DNA from: a virus
Length of the DNA stretch: 31,644 bases
IMG/VR virus record: IMGVR_UViG_3300048121_000522
Location: 1-31,644 of that record
Reading direction: 5' to 3' (one strand)
Shown piece after piece: positions 13,463 to 21,765 of this stretch. The position numbers and the translations under genes were made by a program. The notes beneath the pieces were generated by a model. It did no database searches. It saw only the letters and a program-made list of their open reading frames with translations, and was not told where the DNA came from. Each line of letters opens with the position of its first letter. Position 1 is the stretch's first letter.

Positions 13463-14177
13463 GTGGTTGGCCCTTGTACCAAGCAAGGGCAGACCGGAAG
13501 AATTTGCCAAGAGCTGTAAGCCATTACTTGATACGCTGCCGATTGACTCGGCAGTTCTTCTTGAACAAAGCGACTACGACAAGTATGACTACCCGAACAA
13601 GATTCTACTTGACAAAGAGAACCAAGGCATTGGGTACGCTATACACTTTGCAAGGGTATGGGCAGAGGAGAATGGCTATGACGTTATATTTAAGATAGAC
13701 GATGACGTAACCAAGATAGGAACCATACACGAGGACTTGGAAACTATTGACCGTTACCTATACAAATATGAGGACTTGGCCGGTGTGAGCTTCCCGTATT
13801 CTTTTGAATTTTACGACATTACCGAAAAAAAACTGTTCAGCCACATAAATAAACGGTTCCAAACTTGTTATATAATAAAGACAAAGTTCTTTCAAACGAC
13901 TACAAGGCTGAAGCAGATTGAGGATTTCTTCTATTATATGATGGCCATTAGGCAGAACGGTTGGGTACTTCGATGCAGCAAACACCCGATGCACACCGCA
14001 CCGGTGGGCAGCAATTCGGGTGGCGCTCAGATGTTTGACCGAGCAGCATTATATTTAGAGGACATAAAACTATTCAAAGAGATAGACCCTTCTATTGAGA
14101 TAATACACAAGCCGGATAAGAACTGGAAGTACGAGCCTAAACTTACCGACATAATGTACAAGTCAAAACCTATATGA
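13446..14177 (+). CDS. TET-associated-type GT-A glycosyltransferase
   Basis: 243 aa. The N-terminal strand and loop LALVPSKGRPE (8-18), ENQGIGYAIHFAR (58-70) and FKIDDDV (82-88, IDDD as the DXD-like metal site) give a GT-A fold nucleotide-sugar transferase. This arrangement and the immediate coupling to a TET/JBP gene match the TET-associated glycosyltransferase group. It is a second, different glycosyltransferase from the GT32-type gene at 12175, so the two could build a disaccharide or act on different substrates. It starts within the ParB-like gene (17-nt overlap) and its stop overlaps the dioxygenase start by ATGA. Confidence 0.83.
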   Translation: MNLKHKWLALVPSKGRPEEFAKSCKPLLDTLPIDSAVLLEQSDYDKYDYPNKILLDKENQGIGYAIHFARVWAEENGYDVIFKIDDDVTKIGTIHEDLETIDRYLYKYEDLAGVSFPYSFEFYDITEKKLFSHINKRFQTCYIIKTKFFQTTTRLKQIEDFFYYMMAIRQNGWVLRCSKHPMHTAPVGSNSGGAQMFDRAALYLEDIKLFKEIDPSIEIIHKPDKNWKYEPKLTDIMYKSKPI

Positions 14178-15073
14178 AAGAACTACACCTAACTCGTAAG
14201 GACATAGACATAGATAAATACAAGAAGCGCACGGCATTGCGCTCTGATGTATCTACCCTCATAAAAGAGGATGTGATTATTTATGTAGATAACCAACCGG
14301 TGTTGTTGTATAAGAAGCTCGAGGAAGATACCTCAGCCCTTCGCTGGGCCGTTAAAAATATCCAATACGCCACGGGGAAGCGTTCAAGGGGTTTGGTCTC
14401 TACAAGCGCTATATTTGGTTACTCGCCTCGCATAGCGATGCGCCACGATTATTGCACAGTAACGGCAATGGCTGTGAACCAAAAGAAACAGCACCACGTT
14501 ATTACTGAATTTGCCAAAGACCTCGTAGGATACTACAGAAAAAACTTCCCAGAACGCTATGAGTTCCACAACAAGTTAGTAGAAGAACGAGTAATGCAAG
14601 ATTGGACTATCGGAGGTAGTCCCTTCACATCGGGTATTGTAAACAAGAACAACCAACTGAACTATCACTATGACGCTGGAAACTTCAAAGGCGTATTATC
14701 CAATATGGTGGTATTCAAGAAAGACGTAGCAGGAGGGTATTTAGTAATACCCGAACTTGATATTGCACTAGAAGTAGCAGACAAGACACTAACTATATTC
14801 AACGGACAAGAAATACTACACGGAGTAAGCACCATAGAATACGACAACGAACACGCATATAGATATTCTGCCGTATATTACTCACTTGAGCAAATGTGGA
14901 AGTGCGAACCGTTAGATGATGAGATAGCAAGAATACGCAAGGTGAAAACCGAGCGTGAAAAGAAAAGGTTAGACCCTGAGCATCTTGATAGTCTACGAAA
15001 AAGAAAGGAACAACTGCAAGAACACAGCATAAAAGAGATGCTGACAAGCAAAAAGAAAAATGACAAAAACTGA
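14174..15073 (+). CDS. TET/JBP-family 2-oxoglutarate/Fe(II) DNA-base dioxygenase
   Basis: 299 aa. The dioxygenase core is visible: H165-Y-D167 for iron binding in NYHYDAGN, GGYLVIPEL (187-195) as the strand before the distal loop, H216 in EILHGV as the third iron ligand, and R230 in HAYRYS as the 2-oxoglutarate-binding arginine. Residues 70-96 (GLVSTSAIFGYSPR then RHDYC) resemble the region N-terminal to the core in phage TET/JBP proteins. Such enzymes oxidise the methyl group of 5-methylcytosine, or of thymine in JBP, in DNA. Residues 245-299 are a charged helix. Coupled to two glycosyltransferases and a ParB-like gene, it should create hydroxymethylated bases that are then glycosylated. It overlaps the terminase small-subunit gene by 14 nt. 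Confidence 0.85.
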   Translation: MKELHLTRKDIDIDKYKKRTALRSDVSTLIKEDVIIYVDNQPVLLYKKLEEDTSALRWAVKNIQYATGKRSRGLVSTSAIFGYSPRIAMRHDYCTVTAMAVNQKKQHHVITEFAKDLVGYYRKNFPERYEFHNKLVEERVMQDWTIGGSPFTSGIVNKNNQLNYHYDAGNFKGVLSNMVVFKKDVAGGYLVIPELDIALEVADKTLTIFNGQEILHGVSTIEYDNEHAYRYSAVYYSLEQMWKCEPLDDEIARIRKVKTEREKKRLDPEHLDSLRKRKEQLQEHSIKEMLTSKKKNDKN

Positions 15074-15407
15074 CATAAGTAAAAAGGCAATGCTCAAAGC
15101 ACTTGAGAAGTCTCTAGGGGTGGTTACCAGCGCTTGTAAGAGCGTTGGAATATCAAGGGAAACACATTATAAGTGGCTACGAGAGGACGAGGCTTATAGA
15201 GGTGCAGTATCTGACTTTGAGAATGTAGCTTTGGACTTTGCAGAATCACAACTGCATCAGCAGATAAAAAAGGGAATACCTACGTCAACGATATTCTACC
15301 TCAAGACGAAAGGAAAGAGTCGTGGTTATGTTGAGCGTCAAGAAATCCAACACGACGGAGGCGAAGGCCTACGCATTGAGATTATAGATGGCAACACTTC
15401 AGACTAA
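15060..15407 (+). CDS. terS: Terminase small subunit
   Basis: 115 aa. Residues 8-40 form a helix-turn-helix (KAMLKALEKSLGVVTSACKSVGISRETHYKWL) like the DNA-recognition domain of small terminases. A helical oligomerisation segment (about 48-75) and a polar tail follow. It directly precedes and overlaps by 20 nt the large-subunit gene, which is the normal order. Its role is to recognise phage DNA for packaging. Its start lies inside the dioxygenase gene, so packaging and modification genes are on one transcript. Confidence 0.85.
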   Translation: MTKTDISKKAMLKALEKSLGVVTSACKSVGISRETHYKWLREDEAYRGAVSDFENVALDFAESQLHQQIKKGIPTSTIFYLKTKGKSRGYVERQEIQHDGGEGLRIEIIDGNTSD

Positions 15408-16551
15408 TGTTGTATTTAGACACCTACAAAACAGCGAGAGTAGGATAGTTGTAGAGCAAGGCGGTACACGTTCCGGCAAAACCTACAATATCCTTATATG
15501 GCTTATGACCTATTGCCTTGCACCGGAGAACAACGGTCAAGTAATAACGATATGTCGTAAAACCTTTCCGGCTGTCCGTGCTTCCGTGATGCGTGACTTC
15601 TTTGAGATACTTGAACGTGCCGGTCAGTACAACCCCGATAGCCACAACAAGAGTAGCAGCGAGTATTATCTTGGTGGGAATATGATTGAGTTCATATCCC
15701 TTGACCAACCTCAAAAGGTACGTGGTAGAAAGCGTGATTTGCTTTATATAAACGAGGCCAACGAGTTGCACTTTGAGGACTGGCAGCAGCTTATTATGCG
15801 TACCTCTGGTCGCATTGTTATTGACTACAACCCTTCGGACGAGTATCATTGGATATACGATAGAGTGATACCAAGAGATGATGCAGAGTTCTACAAGACT
15901 ACATACCTTGACAACCCGTTCCTATCTACGGCTATCATATCAGAGATTGAGAGGCTACGTCAAACGGACGATAACTATTGGCAAGTGTATGGCCTCGGTG
16001 AACGAGGACAAAGCAAGTCGGTAATCTTTACCCATCAAGAAGTAGAGAAGATACCGGAAGGTGCATCGCTTATTGCAGCAGGGATGGACTTTGGGTTTAC
16101 GAATGACCCCACTACTTTGGTGGTTGCCTATCGCAAGGACATAGACTTGTACTTTGAGGAGCTTGTATATGAAACGGGATTAACAAACCGAGATATACAC
16201 AAGAGGCTGCAGTCGCTTGGCTTCGACAAGCGTACTGAGATATTCGGAGATAGTGCCGAGCCGAAGTCTATCAAGGAGCTTCAGCTTTTTGGTTGGAACA
16301 TAAAGCCAACAGCCAAAGGTAAGGATAGCGTTATGGCTGGTATTGATATGCTGAAACGATATAGGCTGAACGTAACCAAGTCAAGCACAAACTTGATTAA
16401 GGAACTAAGAAACTATAAATTCGTAGAGGACTATAACGGCAAGGTACTGAACAAGCCGGTAGATGCTTTTAACCACGCCATAGATGCTGTGAGGTATGCT
16501 ACATACAATAGAATGAGCAGACCAAACTACGGAAGGTACGCAGTAAGGTAA
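15388..16551 (+). CDS. terL: Terminase large subunit
   Basis: 387 aa, Terminase_3-like packaging motor. The ATPase half has Walker A GGTRSGKT (25-32) and Walker B LLYINEA (118-124) with E123 catalytic. The nuclease half has GMDFGFTNDP (232-241) with D234, FGDSAEP (286-292) with D288, and NHAIDAVRY (362-370) with D366, forming the RNase-H-like metal site. Length is on the short side of the family. The gene is followed after 15 nt by the tail-chaperone gene rather than by the portal, which is an unusual order. The assignment is firm; whether packaging is headful (pac) cannot be judged from sequence alone, although the circular assembly hints at it. Confidence 0.96.
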   Translation: MATLQTNVVFRHLQNSESRIVVEQGGTRSGKTYNILIWLMTYCLAPENNGQVITICRKTFPAVRASVMRDFFEILERAGQYNPDSHNKSSSEYYLGGNMIEFISLDQPQKVRGRKRDLLYINEANELHFEDWQQLIMRTSGRIVIDYNPSDEYHWIYDRVIPRDDAEFYKTTYLDNPFLSTAIISEIERLRQTDDNYWQVYGLGERGQSKSVIFTHQEVEKIPEGASLIAAGMDFGFTNDPTTLVVAYRKDIDLYFEELVYETGLTNRDIHKRLQSLGFDKRTEIFGDSAEPKSIKELQLFGWNIKPTAKGKDSVMAGIDMLKRYRLNVTKSSTNLIKELRNYKFVEDYNGKVLNKPVDAFNHAIDAVRYATYNRMSRPNYGRYAVR

Positions 16552-16566
16552 AATCGTTATTTAGAT

Positions 16567-17235
16567 ATGGATATAGACATTGTTGTTCCGGAAGGCCTAC
16601 AAGATATTACACTTGAACAATATCAGAGGTTCCTCGCATTGAAGAGCGAGGACGAAACCTTTCTATCGCAAAAAGCGGTAGAGATATTCTGCCACGTTCC
16701 GTTAGTGCTTGTAGATAGAATGCCGTACAATACAGTCCAGCGCCTTGCTAAGCGTGTCTTTAGTTATTTCGAGGGGAAGCCTTCGCTGATAATGAAAAAG
16801 GCGCTTAAAAAGCGTTTGTTTGGCTTTGTGCCTAACCTAGAAGAAATAACCCTTGGGGAGTATGTTGACCTTGATGCCAACATAGCTGATTGGAAGAATA
16901 TGCACCGAGCAATGGCTGTACTCTATCGGCCCGTTGTAACGGAAGCCGATGAGTACTATGACATAGAGGAGTATGACGGTACAAACAAGTATGCGGAAAC
17001 TATGAAGGAGATGCCGCTTGACGTAGTGCTTGGAGCGCTGGTTTTTTTTTATCGTTTAGGAATCGACTTGTCGATAGCTATGACAGCTTATTTGGAGGAG
17101 GACAAGAAGCTGACCTCTCATCAGAAGCCAACTTCGGAAGAAAGTGGGGGTGGTACGGAAGTTTTTATCAACTCGCTCAAGGAGACCCTACAAGGTTTGA
17201 AGCAGTTAGCCGACTCGCCATTCACAGCGCTATGA
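16567..17235 (+). CDS. Tail assembly chaperone, frame-0 product (gpG-like), 222 aa
   Basis: 222 aa. The N-terminal half is helical and acidic, with TLGEYVDLDANIADW (95-109) and HRAMAVLYRP (113-122). The MPLDVVLGALVFFYRLG block (149-165) is a segment I recognise from Bacteroidota phage proteins near tail genes. A T9 tract at 17042-17050 places the heptamer T-TTT-TTT in frame. From 17022 the -1 frame is open to 17294, giving a product that adds the FGRKWGWYGSFYQLA block. This is the arrangement of lambda-type G and GT tail chaperones, which wrap tail tubes and tape measure during assembly. The unshifted product ends at 17235 with ETLQGLKQLADSPFTAL. Confidence 0.78.
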   Translation: MDIDIVVPEGLQDITLEQYQRFLALKSEDETFLSQKAVEIFCHVPLVLVDRMPYNTVQRLAKRVFSYFEGKPSLIMKKALKKRLFGFVPNLEEITLGEYVDLDANIADWKNMHRAMAVLYRPVVTEADEYYDIEEYDGTNKYAETMKEMPLDVVLGALVFFYRLGIDLSIAMTAYLEEDKKLTSHQKPTSEESGGGTEVFINSLKETLQGLKQLADSPFTAL

Positions 17236-17294
17236 TGTACCTTGAATTTGAGAAAGAAAAGACAGAACTAGAACGTAAAATGATTAAAAAATGA
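17049..17294 (+). CDS. Probable -1 frameshift extension of tail chaperone (gpGT-like)
   Basis: Reading on after a -1 slip at T-TTT-TTT (17043-17049) gives 81 further residues, for a 242-aa fusion. The extension contains NFGRKWGWYGSFYQLA and ends MMYLEFEKEKTELERKMIKK. The WGWYxSxYxLA and YLxFEKEK blocks are recognisable from separately annotated Bacteroidota phage tail proteins. Only the last 21 codons (17232-17294) could be read as a separate ORF with its own ATG, overlapping the gene on each side by ATGA. The slip site is inferred, since the -1 frame is open from 17022. Transcript slippage on T9 is an alternative to ribosomal frameshifting, and an assembly homopolymer error must be excluded. 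Confidence 0.72.
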   Translation, partial: LSFRNRLVDSYDSLFGGGQEADLSSEANFGRKWGWYGSFYQLAQGDPTRFEAVSRLAIHSAMMYLEFEKEKTELERKMIKK

Positions 17295-17758
17295 CGGGTT
17301 ACTACGACATATTAGAAAAGCTACGGGTATCGCTGGAAGCGAACCCTAGCGTGAACACTGTAACGGAAGGCGACTTGCTTGAGGTAGACTTATCAAAGCA
17401 GACTATCTTTCCCTTGTCGCACATTATTGTGCAGAACGCTACATTCGCAGAGCGCACGATAACCTTCAACCTCAATATCTTGTTTATAGACATTGTGGAC
17501 TTCAACAAGGACGACCCGAAGGCAGATATACCTTTCCGTGGCAACAACAACGAGCAAGATGTTCTCAACACAATGCTTCAAGTAGCCAACAAGTTATGGA
17601 GCGACCTATCAAGGGGCGACCTATATACGGACAAATACCAAATAAACGGTACACCTTCAGCAGAACCGTTCGTAGACCGGTTCGATAACCAAGTAGCTGG
17701 GTGGGACTTGACTCTATCTATATCAATACCAAATTCAGAAATTAGTGTTTGCGTTTGA
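17291..17758 (+). CDS. Putative tail terminator / tail completion protein, 155 aa
   Basis: 155 aa with alternating beta-strands and a helix (NEQDVLNTMLQVANKLWSDL, about 87-106). The N-terminus YYDILEKLRVSLEANPSVNTVTEG fits the first helix and strand of tail-terminator folds, as does a final beta-strand (GWDLTLSISIP). It overlaps the frameshifted chaperone reading frame by ATGA. Structural role inferred from fold-like pattern and position among tail genes. Confidence 0.6.
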   Translation: MTGYYDILEKLRVSLEANPSVNTVTEGDLLEVDLSKQTIFPLSHIIVQNATFAERTITFNLNILFIDIVDFNKDDPKADIPFRGNNNEQDVLNTMLQVANKLWSDLSRGDLYTDKYQINGTPSAEPFVDRFDNQVAGWDLTLSISIPNSEISVCV

Positions 17759-18275
17759 AGCTAAATATCTCAAGGAAACGTTTGAGACGTTCGGTAAGTA
17801 CGTTATTCAACAAGCTCGGGCCAACCTAACCAAAAAGAAAAAGAACGCCAGTAAGACGCTCTATGAGAGTTTAGCATACAAGTTCAGAGAAAGCAAAAGC
17901 GGAGCATCATTCTCTTTTGACTTCCTAATGGAGGACTATGGCGAGTTCCAAGACAAAGGGGTAAGCGGTGTTAAGAAGAAATACAACACCCCTTATAGCT
18001 ATAAAAACAAATACCCTCCCCGTGGGCCGCTTGACAAGTGGGCAGTCCGTAAAGGGCTGCAAGGCGTTCGTGATGAAAAGGGTAGGTTCATATCTCGCAA
18101 GAGTCTAATCTACCTAATACAACGTAAGCTGTACTACAAAGGTATCAAGCCTAGTTATTTCTTTAGTAGAGCATTCAAACTTGGCTTCGATAGATTACCG
18201 GTAGATGTACGCAGAGCCTTCAAGTTAGATGTTGAGGAATTTATGAAATTTACGCTTAAAGATATATTTAACTAA
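17745..18275 (+). CDS. Putative head-tail or tail completion protein, 176 aa
   Basis: GTG start at 17745, overlapping the previous gene by 14 nt. 176 aa, strongly basic. The central segment FLMEDYGEFQDKGVSGVKKKY and PPRGPLDKWAVRKGL recall HK97 gp10-type neck/tail completion proteins found in many siphophages, which sit between portal and tail tube. The closeness to tail genes supports this. Alternative assignment is a minor tail component. Its stop overlaps the next start by one base (TAATG). Confidence 0.6.
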   Translation: MFAFEAKYLKETFETFGKYVIQQARANLTKKKKNASKTLYESLAYKFRESKSGASFSFDFLMEDYGEFQDKGVSGVKKKYNTPYSYKNKYPPRGPLDKWAVRKGLQGVRDEKGRFISRKSLIYLIQRKLYYKGIKPSYFFSRAFKLGFDRLPVDVRRAFKLDVEEFMKFTLKDIFN

Positions 18276-19576
18276 TGGCACTAAATACACTACAAGGCTT
18301 ATACGGAACACGTTCACCAATCTATGTAACTTGGAGTGGTACAAGCGTTACTGCTATCAACTCGGTAGAGCTTGAGGTCTATGTTTGGACGGGTGCGAAA
18401 GCATCCCGACCAGCATCTCCGCATATAACCATCAATCGTACTACGGGCTTTTCATCAGATACCCATACAACGGATATTGCTCCGCTGATAGCGGACCAAC
18501 TCAACACCACAATCGCAAAGCTATTCAATGATAGCATCTTGAGTGAGCAGAACGGCAGAGTGGCTTGGGTGCAAATAGACTACGACGTTACCTACAACAC
18601 CTCAAGTAACGATACGGGAAGCAGCGACACCTTCCAAGTGATAGAAGGGTACTCTTACTTTGCCGAGGGCGCTAACTATGTATTTAATCAAACGATACTA
18701 TCACCTGATAGTGAGCAGAACACCTACGAGTACAACGTAGAGATGATGCCGGTTTATTTAGGTGAGTACGGGCAAGGGCTGGACATTGCTTACTCATACG
18801 AGGATAGAGTTCTTGCAGATGGGGGAACCATAGAGAGCCTACAATGTGCAAACATAGGCTGGAAAACCCTACGCATATTGCTTGATGACGGAACAAAGTA
18901 CGACTACGCTGTGCCGGAGTCGGTAATATATAACAGCGACCAAGCGGAAGCAAGAATAAAGCTAATACCTTCCGGTGTAGCCAACCTCAAGAACTGGCTT
19001 CTTAATCAAGGCAGTAGCCTTAACATAGTAAACAGCGATTGGTACAAGATGCAACTGTTAGATACTGCCGAGAACATTATAGACGAGCGTAAGTTCTACC
19101 CAACTTGCGAGGTAAAGTATGCTCCCGTTCAGTTGGCTTACATAAGCAAGTACGGAACTTGGAACTACGCTACGTTCTTCAAGCGCAGCGAAGAAACGAT
19201 AAACAAGACCTCAGAGCAGTATAGAACTATTACGGGTAACGCTAATACGGGTGCTTGGTCATACGGTCTACACAACCCCGTATACAAGAAATACAATACA
19301 AATGCAAAGCGTCAGCTTTCTATAAACTCTGGCTTTGTAGCTGAGGAGTTCAAGGAGGTTATGGAGCAGATTCTTTTGTCGGAGTATGTGTTGGTTGTCG
19401 CTGACTCTACGGTTGCAAAGAATGGAAGTGCCTATACCTATACAGCAGCCAATGGAGCTGTTGCTGCTAACGTAGCAACAAGCTCTATAACAAAACGCAA
19501 GTCTGTAAACGAAAAGCTAATCAATTACAGCCTAGAGATAGAATACGCATTTGACGAACTAAACTCTACTCTTTAA
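18275..19576 (+). CDS. Putative tail-tip/distal tail protein, 433 aa
   Basis: 433 aa, beta-rich throughout with few helices. The N-terminal 140 residues look like an immunoglobulin-like or tail-tube-like beta domain. At residues 174-191 it carries SYEDRVLADGGTIESLQC, sharing the R-x3-DGG-x2-E...C pattern with two copies in the small gene at 30211-30513. It is likely a tail-tip or baseplate component, and it starts in a TAATG overlap and ends in another with the 682-aa gene. Precise role not assigned. Confidence 0.6.
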   Translation: MALNTLQGLYGTRSPIYVTWSGTSVTAINSVELEVYVWTGAKASRPASPHITINRTTGFSSDTHTTDIAPLIADQLNTTIAKLFNDSILSEQNGRVAWVQIDYDVTYNTSSNDTGSSDTFQVIEGYSYFAEGANYVFNQTILSPDSEQNTYEYNVEMMPVYLGEYGQGLDIAYSYEDRVLADGGTIESLQCANIGWKTLRILLDDGTKYDYAVPESVIYNSDQAEARIKLIPSGVANLKNWLLNQGSSLNIVNSDWYKMQLLDTAENIIDERKFYPTCEVKYAPVQLAYISKYGTWNYATFFKRSEETINKTSEQYRTITGNANTGAWSYGLHNPVYKKYNTNAKRQLSINSGFVAEEFKEVMEQILLSEYVLVVADSTVAKNGSAYTYTAANGAVAANVATSSITKRKSVNEKLINYSLEIEYAFDELNSTL

Positions 19577-21624
19577 TGAACAAGGTAGACTTATATATTG
19601 ACGGCACTCTTTCCGATGCCTTCACCGATGAGGCGATTGAGATTAACCTAACGACTCAAAACATACAAGATATTGGAGCCGTCTTTGGAGACTACTCAAG
19701 GGGCTTTAATCTTCCAGCTACCAAGGTCAACAACGGGATATTTAAACACTACTACAACGTGGATATAAGCGGTGGTTTTGACGCTAACGTTCGGGTTGAT
19801 GCCTTCATAGAAGTAAATACAATCTTGTTCCGTGAAGGAAAGATAGAACTTGAGGGAGTGCAGTTCAAGAATGGAGAGCCATACGCATACAGCGTAACCT
19901 TCTATGGTAAGACTGCAAGCCTTAAAGATGAGTTCGGTGAGGACCAACTCACCGACCTTGACTTGTCAATAGGAGACCATTCTTACAACGACTTAAATAT
20001 CAAGAATGGATTAGATGGTTATGTGGGTGGCACTGGCGACAACATCATATACCCACTTATCAGTTCATCTTACGATTGGTTCTACAACTCAAGTGGTAGT
20101 AGCCACGAGGCGAATAACATACACTACCATAGTGGACATAACGAACACGGAGTATTCTACTACGACCTTAAACCTGCTATCAAGCTCAAGGCTATCTTGG
20201 ATGCGATAGAAACGGACTATGGTGTAACCTTCAATAGCGACCTATTTGATTCTACGGACTTTGCAAAACTCTTTATGTGGTGTCACCGAAAGGAGGGGTA
20301 TATGTTCAAAGACCAAAGAGACTCTTACCCATCGCAATACATCAACTTCATTACGGGTACAAACTTTAACTTGCTTAAAGACTACTACCAAGCAACTTTT
20401 GTGGTAAATTCTTATGGAGGTCTTACAATAGAATACAATCTAAACTTTGTATCGGGCAACGAGTGTGAGTTGTATGTTATCCGTGAACGCACGGCAGCTA
20501 AAGCTAAAGACTTTGGTGGCGAAGGGATAATGAAGATTGCTACAATACCTATAACGGGCAACACAACGGCATCATACTTCCAAGACGATGTTGTAAGTAC
20601 AGACAAACTATACTTCGCCTTTGCGCCTAAACCTAATTGGGGTGGCGGTGCATTAGAGGTAGAAATAAATGTTGAGGGGCTTACTCCTGCTACAACACCG
20701 GTAAGTTTATTTGATGCTCAAACTTCGGGGACACTACAAACCTTTACAACAGAGGTGGTCATTGCTGACCAAATGCCGGAGCAGAAGATTATAGACTTTC
20801 TACGTGGCCTAATTAAGATGTTCAACCTCGTAGTCATCTACGAGGGGAACGACACCTACAAGATAGACCCTCTTGACGATTGGTATTCCGAAGGAAACAC
20901 TTTGGACATAACAAGGTATATAGACACCACAGAGTTCAACACCAAAAGACCGGACTTGTATAGACGTATTGAGTTCAATTACCAAGAAACCGGAGCCATA
21001 GTAGGTGAAACATTCCGTAATACAAGTGGTGGTGGTGTAGGATATGGAGACTTAAGGGCAGACTTTTCTTTTGATGGTGGTGAGTTTAAAACGGAAAACG
21101 AGTTTGAACACTTTCTCTTTGAGCGTTTGGTAGATTTAGACGACAGCATACAAACAGAGTTTGCCGTGGGCAAGGCTATAGATAAAGATTCTAAGCCCTA
21201 CATAGGCGCTCCTTATGTGTTCTATGCGCCTACCTTAACCCCAACTCTAACCAAAACCGTAGCGTATATAAACACAGCAGATACCGAGGAGGAGATAGAA
21301 CAATTTTGGTTGGTGAGCAACTGCAACGATTTGAGCGGAGAGGACATAACCAAGACAATAAACTACGGAACGGAGATAGACCCTTATACGGGTACTAATC
21401 AAACTGGAGGTTTATACCAAAGTTACTGGCAAGACTACATTACGGACTTGTACTCGACTGCAAGGCGAGTGTACAGTTATAGTGCTATCTTCCCACTTGA
21501 CGTTATATTGAAGTTGCAGACAAACGATAAGCTAACCATCACGGATAGAAACTACATTATCAACAGCGTTACGTTGAACTTGACCAACGGTCAAACAACA
21601 CTTGAACTATTAAACGATGTGTAA
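19576..21624 (+). CDS. Putative large tail/baseplate protein, 682 aa
   Basis: 682 aa. The N-terminus (MNKVDLYIDG, then IEINLTTQNIQDIGAVFGDYSRGFNLPAT at about 22-50) is a beta-rich domain I associate with distal tail or tail-tip proteins of Bacteroidota phages. The middle (about 385-450) reads like a domain I cannot name, with QMPEQKIIDFLRGLIKMFNLVVIYEG. The C-terminus is beta-strand-rich. There is no enzymatic motif. Overlap with the 433-aa gene and the position before the tape-measure gene suggest that the two form the tail tip. Confidence 0.6.
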   Translation: MNKVDLYIDGTLSDAFTDEAIEINLTTQNIQDIGAVFGDYSRGFNLPATKVNNGIFKHYYNVDISGGFDANVRVDAFIEVNTILFREGKIELEGVQFKNGEPYAYSVTFYGKTASLKDEFGEDQLTDLDLSIGDHSYNDLNIKNGLDGYVGGTGDNIIYPLISSSYDWFYNSSGSSHEANNIHYHSGHNEHGVFYYDLKPAIKLKAILDAIETDYGVTFNSDLFDSTDFAKLFMWCHRKEGYMFKDQRDSYPSQYINFITGTNFNLLKDYYQATFVVNSYGGLTIEYNLNFVSGNECELYVIRERTAAKAKDFGGEGIMKIATIPITGNTTASYFQDDVVSTDKLYFAFAPKPNWGGGALEVEINVEGLTPATTPVSLFDAQTSGTLQTFTTEVVIADQMPEQKIIDFLRGLIKMFNLVVIYEGNDTYKIDPLDDWYSEGNTLDITRYIDTTEFNTKRPDLYRRIEFNYQETGAIVGETFRNTSGGGVGYGDLRADFSFDGGEFKTENEFEHFLFERLVDLDDSIQTEFAVGKAIDKDSKPYIGAPYVFYAPTLTPTLTKTVAYINTADTEEEIEQFWLVSNCNDLSGEDITKTINYGTEIDPYTGTNQTGGLYQSYWQDYITDLYSTARRVYSYSAIFPLDVILKLQTNDKLTITDRNYIINSVTLNLTNGQTTLELLNDV

Positions 21625-21627
21625 AAT

Positions 21628-21765
21628 ATGAGTTACTTACGTTATTTGATAGAAACCCTTCCGGAGGTTGAGGCGAAAACAGACAATATAGCGATAGCCA
21701 AAGGCCGTTATCAAGAGCCTAAAAACTGGAAGCATTACCTAAAGAAACTGAAGAATGGCCATTAA
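21628..21765 (+). CDS. Small protein before tape measure, 45 aa
   Basis: 45 aa, basic C-terminus with lysines (KNWKHYLKKLKNGH). It begins 3 nt after the 682-aa gene and overlaps the tape-measure start by 11 nt. No family is recognised. Confidence 0.6.
   Translation: MSYLRYLIETLPEVEAKTDNIAIAKGRYQEPKNWKHYLKKLKNGH

Noticed and set aside
15424-15849. 141-codon open frame on the - strand over terL
   Set aside because: It lies wholly opposite the terminase ATPase domain and has no recognisable motif.
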